This document shows positions 43,976 to 54,809 of a stretch of DNA of 64,000 nucleotides, one piece after another. The stretch is from the NCBI GenBank assembly GCA_963576475.1, contig OY754974.1:11490904-11554903 (forward strand), written 5' to 3'. The notes under the pieces are model-generated. The model saw only the letters and a program-made list of their open reading frames with translations. It ran no database searches and was not told the origin of the DNA. The translations under genes and the position numbers were made by a program. How positions within the stretch are numbered: position 1 is the stretch's first letter; each line of letters begins with the position of its first letter. Source of the DNA: Molanna angustata (lineage: Eukaryota; Arthropoda; Insecta; Trichoptera; Molannidae).

Positions 43976-46900
43976 TAAATTGTTCTAGAAGTTCGTTGTT
44001 GACTATTTCTTCAATATTGAAGTCCTCCTGACTTCTTTGTTTTTTACCAATCAACACTTCAAATGGTGTGCGACCGATACTTCTTTGGAAGGTGTTGTTT
44101 AGAAACTGCTGTGTCCTACTAGTATATTTGTACCACTTAGCGGGATCGTCTATGCTAAGCTTTGATATGACAGCAATAATAATCTGGTGTATGCGTTCCA
44201 CTTGCCCATTCGCACGTGGTTGTCCAGTTGTTATGTTAATATGCTCAATCTTTTGCATCTTACAGTATTCTTTAAACTCCATGGATGTGAATGCAGCACC
44301 TCTGTCCGATATTATTCTTCTGGGATTCCCAAATGTCTGTTGTTGCAGTTTCAGAGCATTTATAACTTCCGTGGTGTTTGTAGTCTTTGTGCTATAGATC
44401 CACACAAACTTAGTAAAAGCATCTACTATTGTGAGAACATATTTATAGTTTTTGTTGGTTGAAGGCAGCGGTCCTAAGTGGTCTATGTGATATGTGTCTA
44501 ATGGACTATCACCTTTGTCTATAGGGTGTAGGAAACCTTCCCGCTTTCCTCTCTTTCGATCTACTAGTATACAGGCTACACAGTTCTCGATGCATTTTTT
44601 TATTTTTGCTGGACAATCTTTTATCCAGAACTCTCTCTCTAGAAGTTCTCTTGTCTTAGTAATGCCGAAATGGCCACGATCATGGTACATTCTTATTATT
44701 TCCGTATGCATAGTTTTCGGAACTACTATAAGTCTATAGCCCCCTTGTTCTCTGTAGACAACTCCTCCATCCAGGGTATAGTCTTCGTGTCTCTTTCCAA
44801 GAGTAAGTAACTCTCGTATGGCATTTAAATATTTATCGTTGGATTGGGCTCTTCTCAATCGGGCTACGAGTTCATTTTCGAGAATTAAACAATCAACAGG
44901 GTATCGGCTTAGCGTATCAGCATGTCGTAACCTCTCACCTGGTCGATGTTCCACGACATAGTCATACTCCTCAAGCAATAGTGCCCACCTGGCGACTCTT
45001 GGTGCAAGATCCTTCTTCTTTAAGGTAAGGACGAAGGCCTTACAGTCTGTCACGATCTTGAAATTTAGTCCCAATAGGTAAACTCTGAATTTCTTTAAAG
45101 CATTTATAATTGCTAGCACCTCCAGTTCGTAACTAGGATATTTTCTTTCTGCGTCTGTTGTTTTCTTGCTCATATAGTAAACAGGGTGCATCTTGTTATC
45201 GTATGGATCCTTTTGAAGTAAAACTGCGCCATATCCCTCGCAGCTGGCATCAGTGTGTAGTTCCGTCAGTAAATGAGGATCATAGATCTTTAAAACAGGG
45301 TCTTCTGATAATATCTTCTTCAACGTCTCAAAGGCTATCTTTTGCTCGGTTCCAAACATAAACTCATTTTCCTTCTTCAGTAGATTCGTCAGTGGTCTAG
45401 CTATTTTAGAATAGTTATGGATAAACTTACGAAAGTATCCTGTCAGCCCTAAGTAAGACTGAACATCTTTTAAGGTTTTCGGTATTGGAAACTTAGTCAC
45501 GGCATTAGTCTTCAACTTACTTGGTCTAATTTCATTATCTCGAATCTCATGTCCAAGATACTCTACGGACCGCATCAGTATCCTGCACTTCTTCCAGTTG
45601 ATAACTAACCCATACTCGTTCATCCTATTTAGGACTAGTTCCAATCTTTGTAGGCCTTCTTTTTCATCGTCACTAGGTACAATTAGGTCGTCTAGATAAG
45701 TGAGAACAATTCCACTCAGCATCATATCTCTGAATACAGCGTTGATGAAAGTTTGAAAAACAGCTGGTCCATTGGATAAACCAAAGGGAGTTTTTAAGAA
45801 TTCAAATTGTCCATTAGGCACAATAAAAGAAGTGTATTTTTGTGAATTGTCTTCTACTGGTACGTGGAAAAATCCGTCTCTCAAATCAAGAGTAGAGAAA
45901 ACTTTAGCATTTCGCAGTTTGTCTATTTGGTCATCAATAAGTGGAATTGGGAATCTTTCTTTAATCGTCTTCTTGTTGAGTCTCCTGTAATCTATACAGA
46001 GACGCATCTCCCCGCTTTTCTTTTTTGACAAAACTACTGGACTTGCAAAGTCCGATCTACTTGGGCGAATGATCCCATCGTTGAGCAATTCCTCTACTTG
46101 GTTATTTACAACTTCTAGTTCTCGAGGGGACAGACGTCGGGGTGGCTGGTAAATGGGTGTTTCATCTTCTAAGACAATTCTCATCTTGATATTTGTTTCT
46201 TTAACTCTAGGCGACTCGCTAGAATAGTTTGAGACCATTGTGTTGATTCTTTCTCTGTAAATCTCATCTCCTAAATCTACATGATCATGGTTATCTTTTG
46301 TTTCAATCAAGTACAAGCTCTTTACTTGTTCATCTACAGTATTCTCTGTGACTTCAACTCCTCCAACACGTACCATCATGTCAACGTTCTGTAAAATAGC
46401 CCTACCAAGGAGGACTGTCATGGGCAACACTGCATCGTGAACTACATGAAAGGTAGTTGGGAACTCGCAATTATCTATTTTCATCATCGTCTCGAAATGT
46501 CCAATTGTGGTGACCTTCTTTTCTGCTATCCCTCGGAGCTCCAAGGGGTCGTCGATTAGGTTGACCTGATCCATCTTCAATAACTGCGACATTGTCATCA
46601 AATTCAAATCACTACCAGTGTCTATAAATGCTCTTGCAGATTTTCCTCCCAACATGACCGTTTTGTAGAGCGGAGATTCTGATTCTTGGACGGTTACTTT
46701 CAGTGTGCTCTTGGAGGCATTTTCTCTCAAGTTAGAACATTTAGACGCAATGTGTCCAAAGTCGTTACATTTAAAACACCTCGTTCCCTTATCCTTGAAT
46801 TTACATTCTCCTGACCTGTGACCAATTCCGCAGTTAAAGCATCTGTCTTTCGATACTTTAGGGGAGCTTTCTTTTAGTTGATTTTTGGAGGTCTCACCTT

Positions 46901-47438
46901 TCGACTTTTGCTTTTCTGAAATTTTCGAATATAATTCTAGTTTGTGCTTAAATTCTTTTAGATTCGTCAGGCCATATAAAATAGATTTGTTTATTTCCGT
47001 ATCAGATATGCCGTCAATTACGTATTCCATTAATGACTCATCATCTATGTTTCCCCTGTTGCTTATCTCCTTCATTTGGTAAAAATAGTGGATGCAACTT
47101 TGATCGCGTAGCTTCCTCGTCGTTGCTAGTTGGCGATGAATGGCGGCCGAATTTATTTTTTTTCCAAACTCTTCTTGTAGGCCGTCCCTCAGCTCGTTCC
47201 ATGATTTAAACGATTCTGATTTAACGAAGAGCTGAGCCGTTCCTCGTAATAATTTTTTGACGTAAATGAACTTCTCCACGCTGTTCCAATTTGCTACTTG
47301 CGCAGCATCTTCGAAATCTTCGATAAACTTATCGACGCCAAAGTTATCTTCGCCGCTAAATAGAGTCAGGGCATCTTCAACGTCCTTGAATGTGAATTTC
47401 AGCGTTTCCACATCCGCCTTATCCGTCTTCGGCGGCAT
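43950..47438 (-). CDS. Gypsy 2 gag-pol: Gag, protease, RT, RNase H, integrase
   Basis: 1,162 codons from ATG at 47436-47438 (MPPKTDKADVETLKF). Gag (about residues 1-230) ends with two zinc knuckles, CFNCGIGHRSGEC and CFKCNDFGHIASKC. Retropepsin-like FIDTGSDLNLM lies near residue 275. RT occupies about residues 420-600 with STLDLRDGFFHV, FGLSNGPAVF and YLDDLIV. RNase H starts ELHTDASCEGYGAVLL near residue 710. Integrase has an HHCC domain (HDRGHFGITKTREL, CIENCVAC) and DDE residues in YHIDHLGP, ISDRGAAFTS and NGQVERIHQ. No internal stop. The frame closes prematurely at TGRHA. Confidence 0.93.
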   Translation of the reverse strand: MPPKTDKADVETLKFTFKDVEDALTLFSGEDNFGVDKFIEDFEDAAQVANWNSVEKFIYVKKLLRGTAQLFVKSESFKSWNELRDGLQEEFGKKINSAAIHRQLATTRKLRDQSCIHYFYQMKEISNRGNIDDESLMEYVIDGISDTEINKSILYGLTNLKEFKHKLELYSKISEKQKSKGETSKNQLKESSPKVSKDRCFNCGIGHRSGECKFKDKGTRCFKCNDFGHIASKCSNLRENASKSTLKVTVQESESPLYKTVMLGGKSARAFIDTGSDLNLMTMSQLLKMDQVNLIDDPLELRGIAEKKVTTIGHFETMMKIDNCEFPTTFHVVHDAVLPMTVLLGRAILQNVDMMVRVGGVEVTENTVDEQVKSLYLIETKDNHDHVDLGDEIYRERINTMVSNYSSESPRVKETNIKMRIVLEDETPIYQPPRRLSPRELEVVNNQVEELLNDGIIRPSRSDFASPVVLSKKKSGEMRLCIDYRRLNKKTIKERFPIPLIDDQIDKLRNAKVFSTLDLRDGFFHVPVEDNSQKYTSFIVPNGQFEFLKTPFGLSNGPAVFQTFINAVFRDMMLSGIVLTYLDDLIVPSDDEKEGLQRLELVLNRMNEYGLVINWKKCRILMRSVEYLGHEIRDNEIRPSKLKTNAVTKFPIPKTLKDVQSYLGLTGYFRKFIHNYSKIARPLTNLLKKENEFMFGTEQKIAFETLKKILSEDPVLKIYDPHLLTELHTDASCEGYGAVLLQKDPYDNKMHPVYYMSKKTTDAERKYPSYELEVLAIINALKKFRVYLLGLNFKIVTDCKAFVLTLKKKDLAPRVARWALLLEEYDYVVEHRPGERLRHADTLSRYPVDCLILENELVARLRRAQSNDKYLNAIRELLTLGKRHEDYTLDGGVVYREQGGYRLIVVPKTMHTEIIRMYHDRGHFGITKTRELLEREFWIKDCPAKIKKCIENCVACILVDRKRGKREGFLHPIDKGDSPLDTYHIDHLGPLPSTNKNYKYVLTIVDAFTKFVWIYSTKTTNTTEVINALKLQQQTFGNPRRIISDRGAAFTSMEFKEYCKMQKIEHINITTGQPRANGQVERIHQIIIAVISKLSIDDPAKWYKYTSRTQQFLNNTFQRSIGRTPFEVLIGKKQRSQEDFNIEEIVNNELLEQFNERTGRHA

Positions 47439-47749
47439 ATTGTTAGGTTATACGTTTTCGTTGTATAATACCTACTACGCGTCTAACCGTCGCAGAGTCG
47501 ACAATTCAAAAATTTACAACGTCACTTCACAATTAATGTCAAAATCGATATAAAATGTTTAAAAAATGTTCACAATTTATAATTAAGGTTCACAAAGTTC
47601 ACAATATTGTTCTCGGAATAGTTTTTATCACTCGATGCGTAGTTTCTCAACACACGAATCGCACGGCAATCACAAAATGGCGTCTTTCTTCTTCACGTAA
47701 TTATCTGCGTATATCACTCGTTATTTTTGATTTTACTATTATTTTTCGA

Positions 47750-47767
47750 ATCCCGGACGAGCCCCCA
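47750..47767 (-). other. Primer binding site of Gypsy 2 (tRNA-Pro type)
   Basis: Minus strand TGGGGGCTCGTCCGGGAT, 3 bp inside the 5' LTR. This 18-mer is the complement of the 3' end of tRNA-Pro and equals the primer site classically described for murine leukaemia virus. The match is seen; use of tRNA-Pro as primer is inference. Confidence 0.85.
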
Positions 47768-47770
47768 AGT

Positions 47771-47951
47771 TGTGGGATTGGAATTAATAGTATATGAAAA
47801 CAAAAATATTTCTTCAACTTCTTTTATTTACATAATCATATGTAAAACTTTCTCCGGGTCTCCGCGCAACGCCGCTTGCACTTCGACTGGCGTCCCTTGG
47901 CCAAGCTGCGCCTGACTTCCGCTTCCGCTCGGTGTTGCCAGATTTCCCACA
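47771..47951 (-). repeat. 5' LTR of Gypsy 2
   Basis: 181 bp, matching 43442-43622 at every base compared. TGTA follows it at 47952-47955, matching 43438-43441. Confidence 0.92.
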
Positions 47952-48519
47952 TGTATGTATATATGTATGTAAAAAAAACATTAAGCTTCATCGCTTGTAT
48001 AACGCGATCACCAACTTACGTTCAAAAACCAACTTGTTTAAATTTAAATAGCATATTCGTTTAAAAATACGACAAAATTGGCATTTTAATAACCAATGTA
48101 AGGTTATTTTTTCAAGTAACGCCGTGTTTCTAATCAAAAGGATAACTTTTATAGATGCTTATAACAATGTTATTATTATAATCCCGACCAAAATTATTAT
48201 GATATAACCTTTTACGACGAAGCTTTTTATCTCAACGACATAAAAAAAGTAAACAATCTTAAGTACATCGTTATTTTTATTGGTCTTGCGAGAATAATGT
48301 CTGGCTTCACTATAGATTGAATGTGTAACGTTAAAACCGTACAGGCCTTTATGTCACACTTAGCGTTTTAAACGCCACAAAAAATGATAGGTAAATGTTC
48401 TAGAATATGTTTATACAAAAATATAGATATATGAATTTTAAGGCTCCAAGCAAAAGCTCTTAAACGAATCATTGCAACGAATGATTGGTTAGTTATCAAG
48501 AAATAAACACATTTATCTC
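47952..48519. other. AT-rich non-coding stretch
   Basis: It starts with the remaining TATG tail of the interrupted LINE. Otherwise no gene or repeat recognised. Confidence 0.5.
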
Positions 48520-48655
48520 GCTTTCGGAATGCCGGGGATTTCCTGGAAAGACTACATCATGAATGACGAAGTTCTTGTAAGGATCAAAGAAGGATGTCAC
48601 CTGCTCCAGTCCATCTCAGAATGAATTGCTTGATGGATTGGGCACATTGAGGTCT
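48520..48655 (+). pseudogene. LINE C-terminal remnant
   Basis: The frame reads GISWKDYIMNDEVLVRIKEG, LLQSISE, stop, then WIGHI. The ISWKD-x-N-EVL-x-R block is a standard insect LINE C-terminal segment. Short and broken. Confidence 0.5.
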
Positions 48656-48677
48656 CATATTATATTATATTTTATTT

Positions 48678-48902
48678 TATTTACCATAGATACAGGAAAG
48701 AATGTCTAAATATTTCACTGCACAATACCTAATCAGCGGTACTGAAGTTGTCGTTGAAATGGCTAAAGAAGCAGTTTTATATGGCACACCTGCTCTTCTC
48801 ATTGAAATCCCGAATTCGGATATACGCAACTCATTGAAAAATAGATTTAAATTAACTTGGAATGATGCATTGGAAAAATCATCCGCTGTACTAAATGTCT
48901 AA
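48678..48902 (+). CDS. Possible terminal exon of a host gene
   Basis: A branch/pyrimidine run and acceptor TTTTATTTACCATAG end at 48686. From there the frame is open to TAA at 48900-48902: KYFTAQYLISGTEVVVEMAK, then YGTPALLIEIPNSDIRNSLK and ALEKSSAVLNV. Composition looks like real coding sequence (mixed residues, no low-complexity bias, codons less AT-rich than the flanks). I do not recognise the family. It stands alone between LINE fragments, so it may be the last exon of a gene whose other exons lie beyond the left flank, or a captured exon. Confidence 0.4.
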
Positions 48903-48934
48903 GATACAAACATATTATACAAATAACAATCCCC

Positions 48935-49170
48935 TCTAAGCCATGGTTTTATGGCCAAAGGCTTCTTAAGAGAGTTACATATCACAACATCAGCCGTATG
49001 AGGATTGGTCATTGTTTAATAGCCAAACATTTCTATAAGATTAATATCTATAAGATAGTCCAGTTTGCTCGTGTGGAGAGGAAGTGGAAACACTCGACCA
49101 ACTTTTTATTAATTTATAACATTCAATATTTATTTCTTATTGATATTAATTTGTATCGTAAAACGATCTA
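48935..49170 (+). pseudogene. I-like LINE C-terminal remnant
   Basis: The frame reads PWFYGQRLLKRVTYHNISRM and RIGHCLIAKHFYKINI, aligning with the [10 protein letters not shown]...[17 protein letters not shown] tail of the LINE at 2-2800. The Cys/His knuckle that follows in the family is degraded. Confidence 0.5.
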
Positions 49171-49248
49171 TTGTTCATAAATAATACACTGTTTTCACTT
49201 TGGCACAAATCATCCTCATTATAGGGTGAGTTGCCTAAAATAAAATAG

Positions 49249-49501
49249 ACTAGTTGCATGTAACACATGAGATCCAACTGTCGATAGCGATAGTATTTAA
49301 GTTGAAGAACAAGTACCAAACTATAAACCTATATAAATCCAAATTATTGAATATTTTAGGATATTTTGTTTTCTATACAACACATGTAGGTATGTATGTC
49401 AAGATAGGACAGTATGGAGGTCAGTCCTCTTCTCCTACCCGGAATTTGAAAACAGCATGATGATTCTGTATGTATGTTTGGAGATTTTAGTATCAAACTA
49501 T
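49249..49501 (+). mobile_element. Helentron-like 5' fragment, copy D
   Basis: ACTAGTTGCATGTAACACAT, the CCAACTGTCGATAG repeat and then the family body to about 49501, where similarity stops. Confidence 0.65.
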
Positions 49502-49959
49502 ACCTACATAATATCGGCCTTACTTACTATTTTTTGTTCAGACGTTCTACGTACGTTGAACCAAATTTGGCGAGATTTATCAAAAAAGTGTACTTACTTT
49601 CTTCGAATTGTCGTTAAACCTGGTTTAAGTCGCGAGAATTTCAGCTGTCACCCTAAACTATCTAGACCCCAGGTTTTACATCGGTTTAACGTATTTGGTA
49701 GCTATTTCTATGCATCGTATTTTGTATTTTTCATTTTAAATTGATATAATATTATGGATTTTCTAGAACAAATTACAAATTATATTGATACAATAATTAT
49801 AGTGAGTGAAATAAATTTACCACGAATGCGTAAAATATATAAAAATCGCATTGACCCTTTTTTGCTATCGGACATGATTTAAAAATAAACTCCGATTACA
49901 CCAGTCTTGAAGTATGTTTCTAAAATCAGAGAAGGCTCCATAGAGATCCATTGTAAAAT
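49502..49959. other. Non-coding stretch
   Basis: Nothing recognisable. Confidence 0.45.
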
Positions 49960-50275
49960 TTAAAAGATGGATCCTAAGAACAGAATACGGTACTGTGATA
50001 CATATATACTGATGATTGTTGTCGTCGATACAACAAAGAGTTATATGGAGAGCTAGGTATGATGAAATCCTCGAAGGTGGGCTGATCACATACCTAATTA
50101 GAATGGACGACGACATTCCAGTAAAATGCTTCACACTCTACAGACCACAAGGACAAATAAGACCAGGAAGGCCCAAACTGCATTGATATATCCATTCTAC
50201 AAATCAGAAACTGGAATACAAAGGCTTTAGAATAGAAGAGACTGCTAATAAATTGAATCTTTCTATTGATTAAAT
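49960..50275 (+). pseudogene. LINE C-terminal remnant
   Basis: It reads RMDDDIPVKCFTLYRPQGQI and RPGRPKLH, then a stop. The RM-x-D-x-P-K and R-x-GRPK-x-RW blocks are common at LINE C-termini. Several stops upstream. Confidence 0.5.
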
Positions 50276-50439
50276 CTGATTTAGATGTTAAAAGCAAGCA
50301 AGCCTTACCTCTTTATTCTACGTAATTCATCCAATCCAATAGAAGAAGCATACAACAAATCTCATATGTGCACAATGATTTAGGTAATGTTAGGGTCATT
50401 ACTTTCTTTCTTTTATTGAATATGTATAAATAAACATGT
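50276..50439. other. Non-coding gap
   Basis: Nothing recognisable. Confidence 0.45.
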
Positions 50440-50650
50440 CCTTGTAAAAACTCCCGATTTCGTTCACCTATAGCACAAGCATTTATTTGCTTATTTTAGG
50501 GAATGTAGGAAGATGTATATGTACTTGTTTAACAAGGACATTCACTTTTTATTAAAAAAAAAAAGCACTAAAATGTGAACGAAATCAGTCGAGACAGAAT
50601 TCGAAACCTCATCCACTGGATTACCAATCCAGCAATAGCCATTCATAAAT
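50440..50650 (-). mobile_element. tRNA-derived SINE, second family, diverged copy
   Basis: Minus strand: a tRNA-like CTGGATTGGTAATCCAG stem-loop, GTTTCGAATTC as damaged B box, then GATTTCGTTCACATTT and GTTAAACAAGTACATATACA. The body is shared with 51700-51913. The A box is lost. Confidence 0.5.
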
Positions 50651-50764
50651 TTTATTAAATTATACATATTTACCGTGATAATGGTTTTGTCCCTGTAATT
50701 AAATACCTTGATTCATTCTGTTGACCTTTTATATTTTTTCTGTCATCTTACATTCTTTCTGTTT

Positions 50765-51150
50765 CATTAAGGTTTTTTTTTTCTTTCTAATAGATATATT
50801 GCCCCTATTACAACTAGTCCATACCATTCTATCATCTATATAATATTTAAAAAATAAAATAAAACAAAATTCATATTTGACAATATTTTTTTATTAGATG
50901 CATAAAAATTACAAATTTTAGGTGACGTTGAATAATTTCAATATAAACTGTGTGTGATGACAATGATTTCAGTACATTTGCACACAATAACACAGGTGCA
51001 ATCATACATGACACATAACGAAACAAAGATCACATGATAATTCCATTGGATAAATCTTTATTAGATACGTATAACATTAAAATATAAAAAGAATACTAAA
51101 AAAATAAAACAAAATTGGATAAAAACAATGGACTCAAAAAGATATATACT
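50765..51150. repeat. Diverged tandem duplication, first unit
   Basis: The segment from TTCTTTCTAATAGATATATT to AATGGACTCAAAAAGATATA recurs at 51187-51545 with small indels. No family recognised; no coding sequence conserved between the units. Confidence 0.8.
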
Positions 51151-51186
51151 TAACACATCATTGAAAGTATGACAAAATATATATCA

Positions 51187-51545
51187 TTAAGGGCTTTTTT
51201 TCTTTCTAATAGATATATTGCCCTTATTACAACTAGTCCATACCATTCTATCATCTATATAATATTTCAAAAATAAATGCATAAAAATTACAAATTTCAG
51301 ATGACATTCAATAATTTCAATATAAACTGTGTGGGATGACAATTATTTCAGTACAGTTGCACACAATAACACAGGTGCAATCATACATGACACATAACAA
51401 AACAATGATCACATTGGACAGTTTTGATAATTCTTTAAAATAAAATAAATCTTTATTAGATATGTATAACATTAAAATATAAAAAACAATACTAAAAATA
51501 TAAAACAAAATTGGATAAAAACAATGGACTCAAAAAGATGTATAT
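51187..51545. repeat. Diverged tandem duplication, second unit
   Basis: Second unit of the pair, sharing TAACACAGGTGCAATCATAC and AAAACAAAATTGGATAAAAA. A 63-codon minus-strand frame at 51317-51508 is not preserved as a frame in the first unit, so I do not call it. Confidence 0.8.
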
Positions 51546-51699
51546 ATGAACAACAGACAATAATAAATAATGAAAGATAAAACAATAGTCATAAATATAT
51601 CTAAAGAAAGTAAAAATAAATATGCATTAAGTCAGAATAAATGGAGCAAAACCAAAGCCAGGACAGTCCATTGTTATTTACAAATTAAAAAATATTCCT

Positions 51700-51913
51700 T
51701 TTATTTAAAATTAAATTTTCCTGAATACAGATTTTTAAAATATTTTTTTTATATAATATGTTCTCGTTTAACAAGTACATAAACATCTTCTTACATTTCC
51801 TTAATTAAGCATAAACGCTTGTGCTATAGGTGAACAAAATCGGTCGAGGCAGGATCCGAACTTGCGACCACTAGATTATTAGCCCAGCGCGCTAACCGCT
51901 CTGCCATCGACCC
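51700..51913 (-). mobile_element. tRNA-Ile-derived SINE, second family
   Basis: The minus strand starts GGTCGATGGCAGAGCGGTTA and folds as a tRNA: 6-bp acceptor stem GGTCGA/TCGACC, anticodon loop CTAATAA (AAT, Ile) and B-box-like AAGTTCGGATCC. A T-stem mismatch and the non-tRNA body that follows (GATTTTGTTCACCTATAGCA..., GTTAAACGAGAACAT) show a SINE, not a tRNA gene. Confidence 0.65.
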
Positions 51914-52847
51914 TACAACAGTAAATTCAATTCCAAAAAAGTTGGGTGTTCCTACTCCTCCAAGGGTGTTCCTCTTGGTGCTATTTTTTTGAATACGCTC
52001 CTCTTCCTGAACTGTAAAAAAATATATGCATTACATTATACTTTGTTATTGTTATCAAAAACTTATGGTATTCTACTTGACATATACAAGACAAGACATT
52101 TCATAAAAGTTTTAATAATATTCAAAAAAAATGGCTATCTTGGTAATATATTTCATAAGATACGAGACCATCACTTTTATTGAAATGTGTTATTAAAATA
52201 ACAAAGATGACTTTGATTATAATATTTATGAAACTGAACAATTTAGTCATCATTGATGACTTCCTTTAGTAGTTAATAGGTACTCTGTTATCTAAGATGT
52301 GAAGTAAGGTATTTTCCTAATAACTAGAATATTCTTTGGGATCGTTCTTGAATGTAATACAGTTCTTGGTCATCTTAGCTACTAAGTACAAAAATATTTT
52401 ATATTTGTTCATTTTTGGGTCATTAATAACGCCATCTATGAATCTCATGAAAACTATATTTATGATACATTATTCTGACAATAAAATGGATAGTTATTAT
52501 ACTTGGTTTTTTCCTCGTTCAAATTATTCTGTGTATTTGCAGCCCTTTTATAAATCAAAGCTGTTCACAAATATCACTTCATATCCTCTATACTAGTCAG
52601 AACTGTTATGTTGGAAGAATGCAGACAAGTCCTAGCTAATGAGATTCATTATACTTCATGGTTCTGGATTGCTCTATGTAATGATATCTGCGTTAAATGT
52701 CAAATTCTATTTGACTAAGTATTGGTTAGTAAGTATATGAAAAATTACCTCAGTTCAATTGATAGATTGTTGGTTGGTCTTCTGCTATCACAATATTTTC
52801 ACTCTGTAATGTATAATAAAACAATTTAATCAAAATTATATTATTTA
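51914..52847. other. AT-rich non-coding stretch
   Basis: Short open frames (for example 52336-52596) lack any family signature or coding-like composition. Confidence 0.45.
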
Positions 52848-53000
52848 TAAGGTTCTTGGTTCAATTCCCAGCGAGTACAGTTTTTTCCTGGGTTTATGAG
52901 ATGGTTAACTTCATGTCTCCAAACAGTGTATTATTATTGAGTGTGTGTTAAAATAATATTTTAACTGTTAGTTTACTGAGAAGCAACATAAATAACAATG
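52848..53000 (+). mobile_element. SINE remnant, first family
   Basis: B-box-like GGTTCAATTCCCAGCG followed by GTCTCCAAACAGTGTA and GTTTACTGAGAAGCAA, aligning loosely with the SINE at 11733. 5' part lost. Confidence 0.45.
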
Positions 53001-53299
53001 CAATGCATACAGTTTCATGTGCATATTTGTGTATTAAAAATGATTTTTTTTTCAATAAAACTTTCATATAAATGACAAAACCTATTGTTGTGTTTCAAAT
53101 TTTTCGAACACTTTCATATTGACTATATGAAGTTGATCTATGTGTATTGCAAGCATGACAGCATGTTTTACTTCAAAAATAAATAAAAAGTATGTAATAA
53201 AATTGAAAAAATGTGGTTGGTACATACCATTCTACTAATTAAATTCCACCTATGTCAAATATGTTTGTATCACTCTCAAACTCTCGTGAAGTATCATTG
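53001..53299. other. Non-coding stretch
   Basis: Nothing recognisable. Confidence 0.45.
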
Positions 53300-53407
53300 A
53301 CATGTCTGACAATGAATCATGCGATGGGGTCTGTGTACATCACCTATAGCTGTCTTCCATAAAGTATTTACTTGGGACTGCGTCCATTGTTTAATGTGTT
53401 GAATCTG
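53300..53407 (-). CDS. Possible short exon on the minus strand
   Basis: Minus strand: acceptor GTGAAAAAAAATTTCAG at 53408, then a 36-codon open frame IQHIKQWTQSQVNTLWKTAI and HRPHRMIHCQTCQ ending in TGA. It may be a last exon of a host gene or chance. Unrecognised. Confidence 0.2.
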
Positions 53408-53749
53408 AAATTTTTTTTCACAATGTAAATATAAAACAAAGAATTTATATACTACAGCGATAGAATTGTCTGTCTAAATTTACCAAAATATAAAAGTGAT
53501 TAAGTATTGACGATCGTAATTGGGAAAAAATAAGTTAAAATATATATTTAATAAATTTGTGAGTTTTGACACATTTGGCATTGATAAGGCTGTATAAATG
53601 GGTAAGCAGTGAGAACTGAGTGCCATACACCTCTACCTTTGGAAGTATGTGAATTAATTTGAAATTATCACGTATGAAAGTATTTAATAATATATTTATT
53701 CATTAAAAATGTATTACTATCAAGAGTAATTGACCATTATTTTTATAAC

Positions 53750-54247
53750 ACTAGTTGCATGTAACACATGAGATCCAACTGTCGATAGCGATAGTATGTA
53801 TAGTTGAAGAATATGTACCAAACTATAAACCCATAGATACAAATTATTGAATATTTTTCAGATATTTTGTTTTCTATACAACATAATGTAGGTATGTATG
53901 TCAAGATAGGATAGTATGGAGGAAGATCCTTTTTCCTACCCAGAATATGCAAATAGCATGATGGTATGTATGTATGTTTGGAGATGAAGTATCAAACTAT
54001 TAAGTCTTCTTACATATTGTGTATAGGCGACTGCCATACAAAATGTATGAAGCGATGTCGTCACTAAATTCAATTTTTAAAAAAATTGTTAAAAAAAAAA
54101 TTGAGATCTTCTACTACAATGGTAATATTTTTTATAGAAAATTAAATTATCTAGTTGGGGTGTTTCGGCTTTTTTCAATAATTGTAAAAGTTTTGGAAAT
54201 ATAGGCAGTTAAACTCATAAATTTATCATAAAAAAAATATTTTTCTT
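53750..54247 (+). mobile_element. Helentron-like 5' fragment, copy E
   Basis: It starts ACTAGTTGCATGTAACAC and follows copy A for about 500 bp to TTTTTCTTAATAAAAA, where similarity ends. Confidence 0.7.
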
Positions 54248-54790
54248 AATAAAAATCGACGCTACCGCTCCTTTTATCTGATATGGAACCCACAAAATGT
54301 CCAAATTTTTACTATGAAGTGAAAACACCGTGGGACAGACCACTAGCGTCTACACCTAGCTTTTCCCGATTTCTGATTGGTTGGTAGGCGGTAACTTTGA
54401 ACCGGATGTACCATGTGTAAATGTTAACAGACGAAAAAAATAGGAATAAAATAAAACCAACAATATTTTGTTTTCAGGGATTTATATATATTTTTTTTAT
54501 CGTGAATAAAATAAAATGTAGGTATGCATTAGTAAATAATTATTTTGTATATTTCAATGTATATTTACTATAAGATTCTTAGTAAAACAAGATCTTTACG
54601 TTTTAATAATTTAAATTATATTTAAAGAAAGTATTAAGGTATAGGTACCTATTATATGTTCATGGTGTCACAATTTAATCGATTGATTTCTTCCAGAATT
54701 ATGTTAATAAGTTTTAAATATTAGAAAGCTGTATAATATTTATATGTACCTACATTTAAAGAACTTGATTATTTTAAATTGTATCGATAA
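54248..54790. other. Non-coding stretch
   Basis: Nothing recognisable. Confidence 0.45.
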
Positions 54791-54809
54791 TATTATCATA
54801 TTTTCGAGG

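Larger units (their letters stand above)
43442..47951 (-). mobile_element. Ty3/Gypsy LTR retrotransposon 2 (4,510 bp)
   Basis: Two 181-bp LTRs with no visible difference, TGTGGGA/TCCCACA at their ends and a TGTA target duplication. Gene order is gag-PR-RT-RNase H-IN. It is compact: gag-pol starts about 310 bp from the 5' LTR and its last codons lie inside the 3' LTR. No env. One frameshift splits the very end of pol. LTR identity argues for recent insertion. Confidence 0.93.

Noticed and set aside
44068..47082. Plus-strand open frames across Gypsy 2
   Set aside because: They are shadows of the gag-pol frame on the minus strand.
51840..51915. Functional tRNA-Ile gene
   Set aside because: T-stem and acceptor mismatches and a SINE body directly attached.
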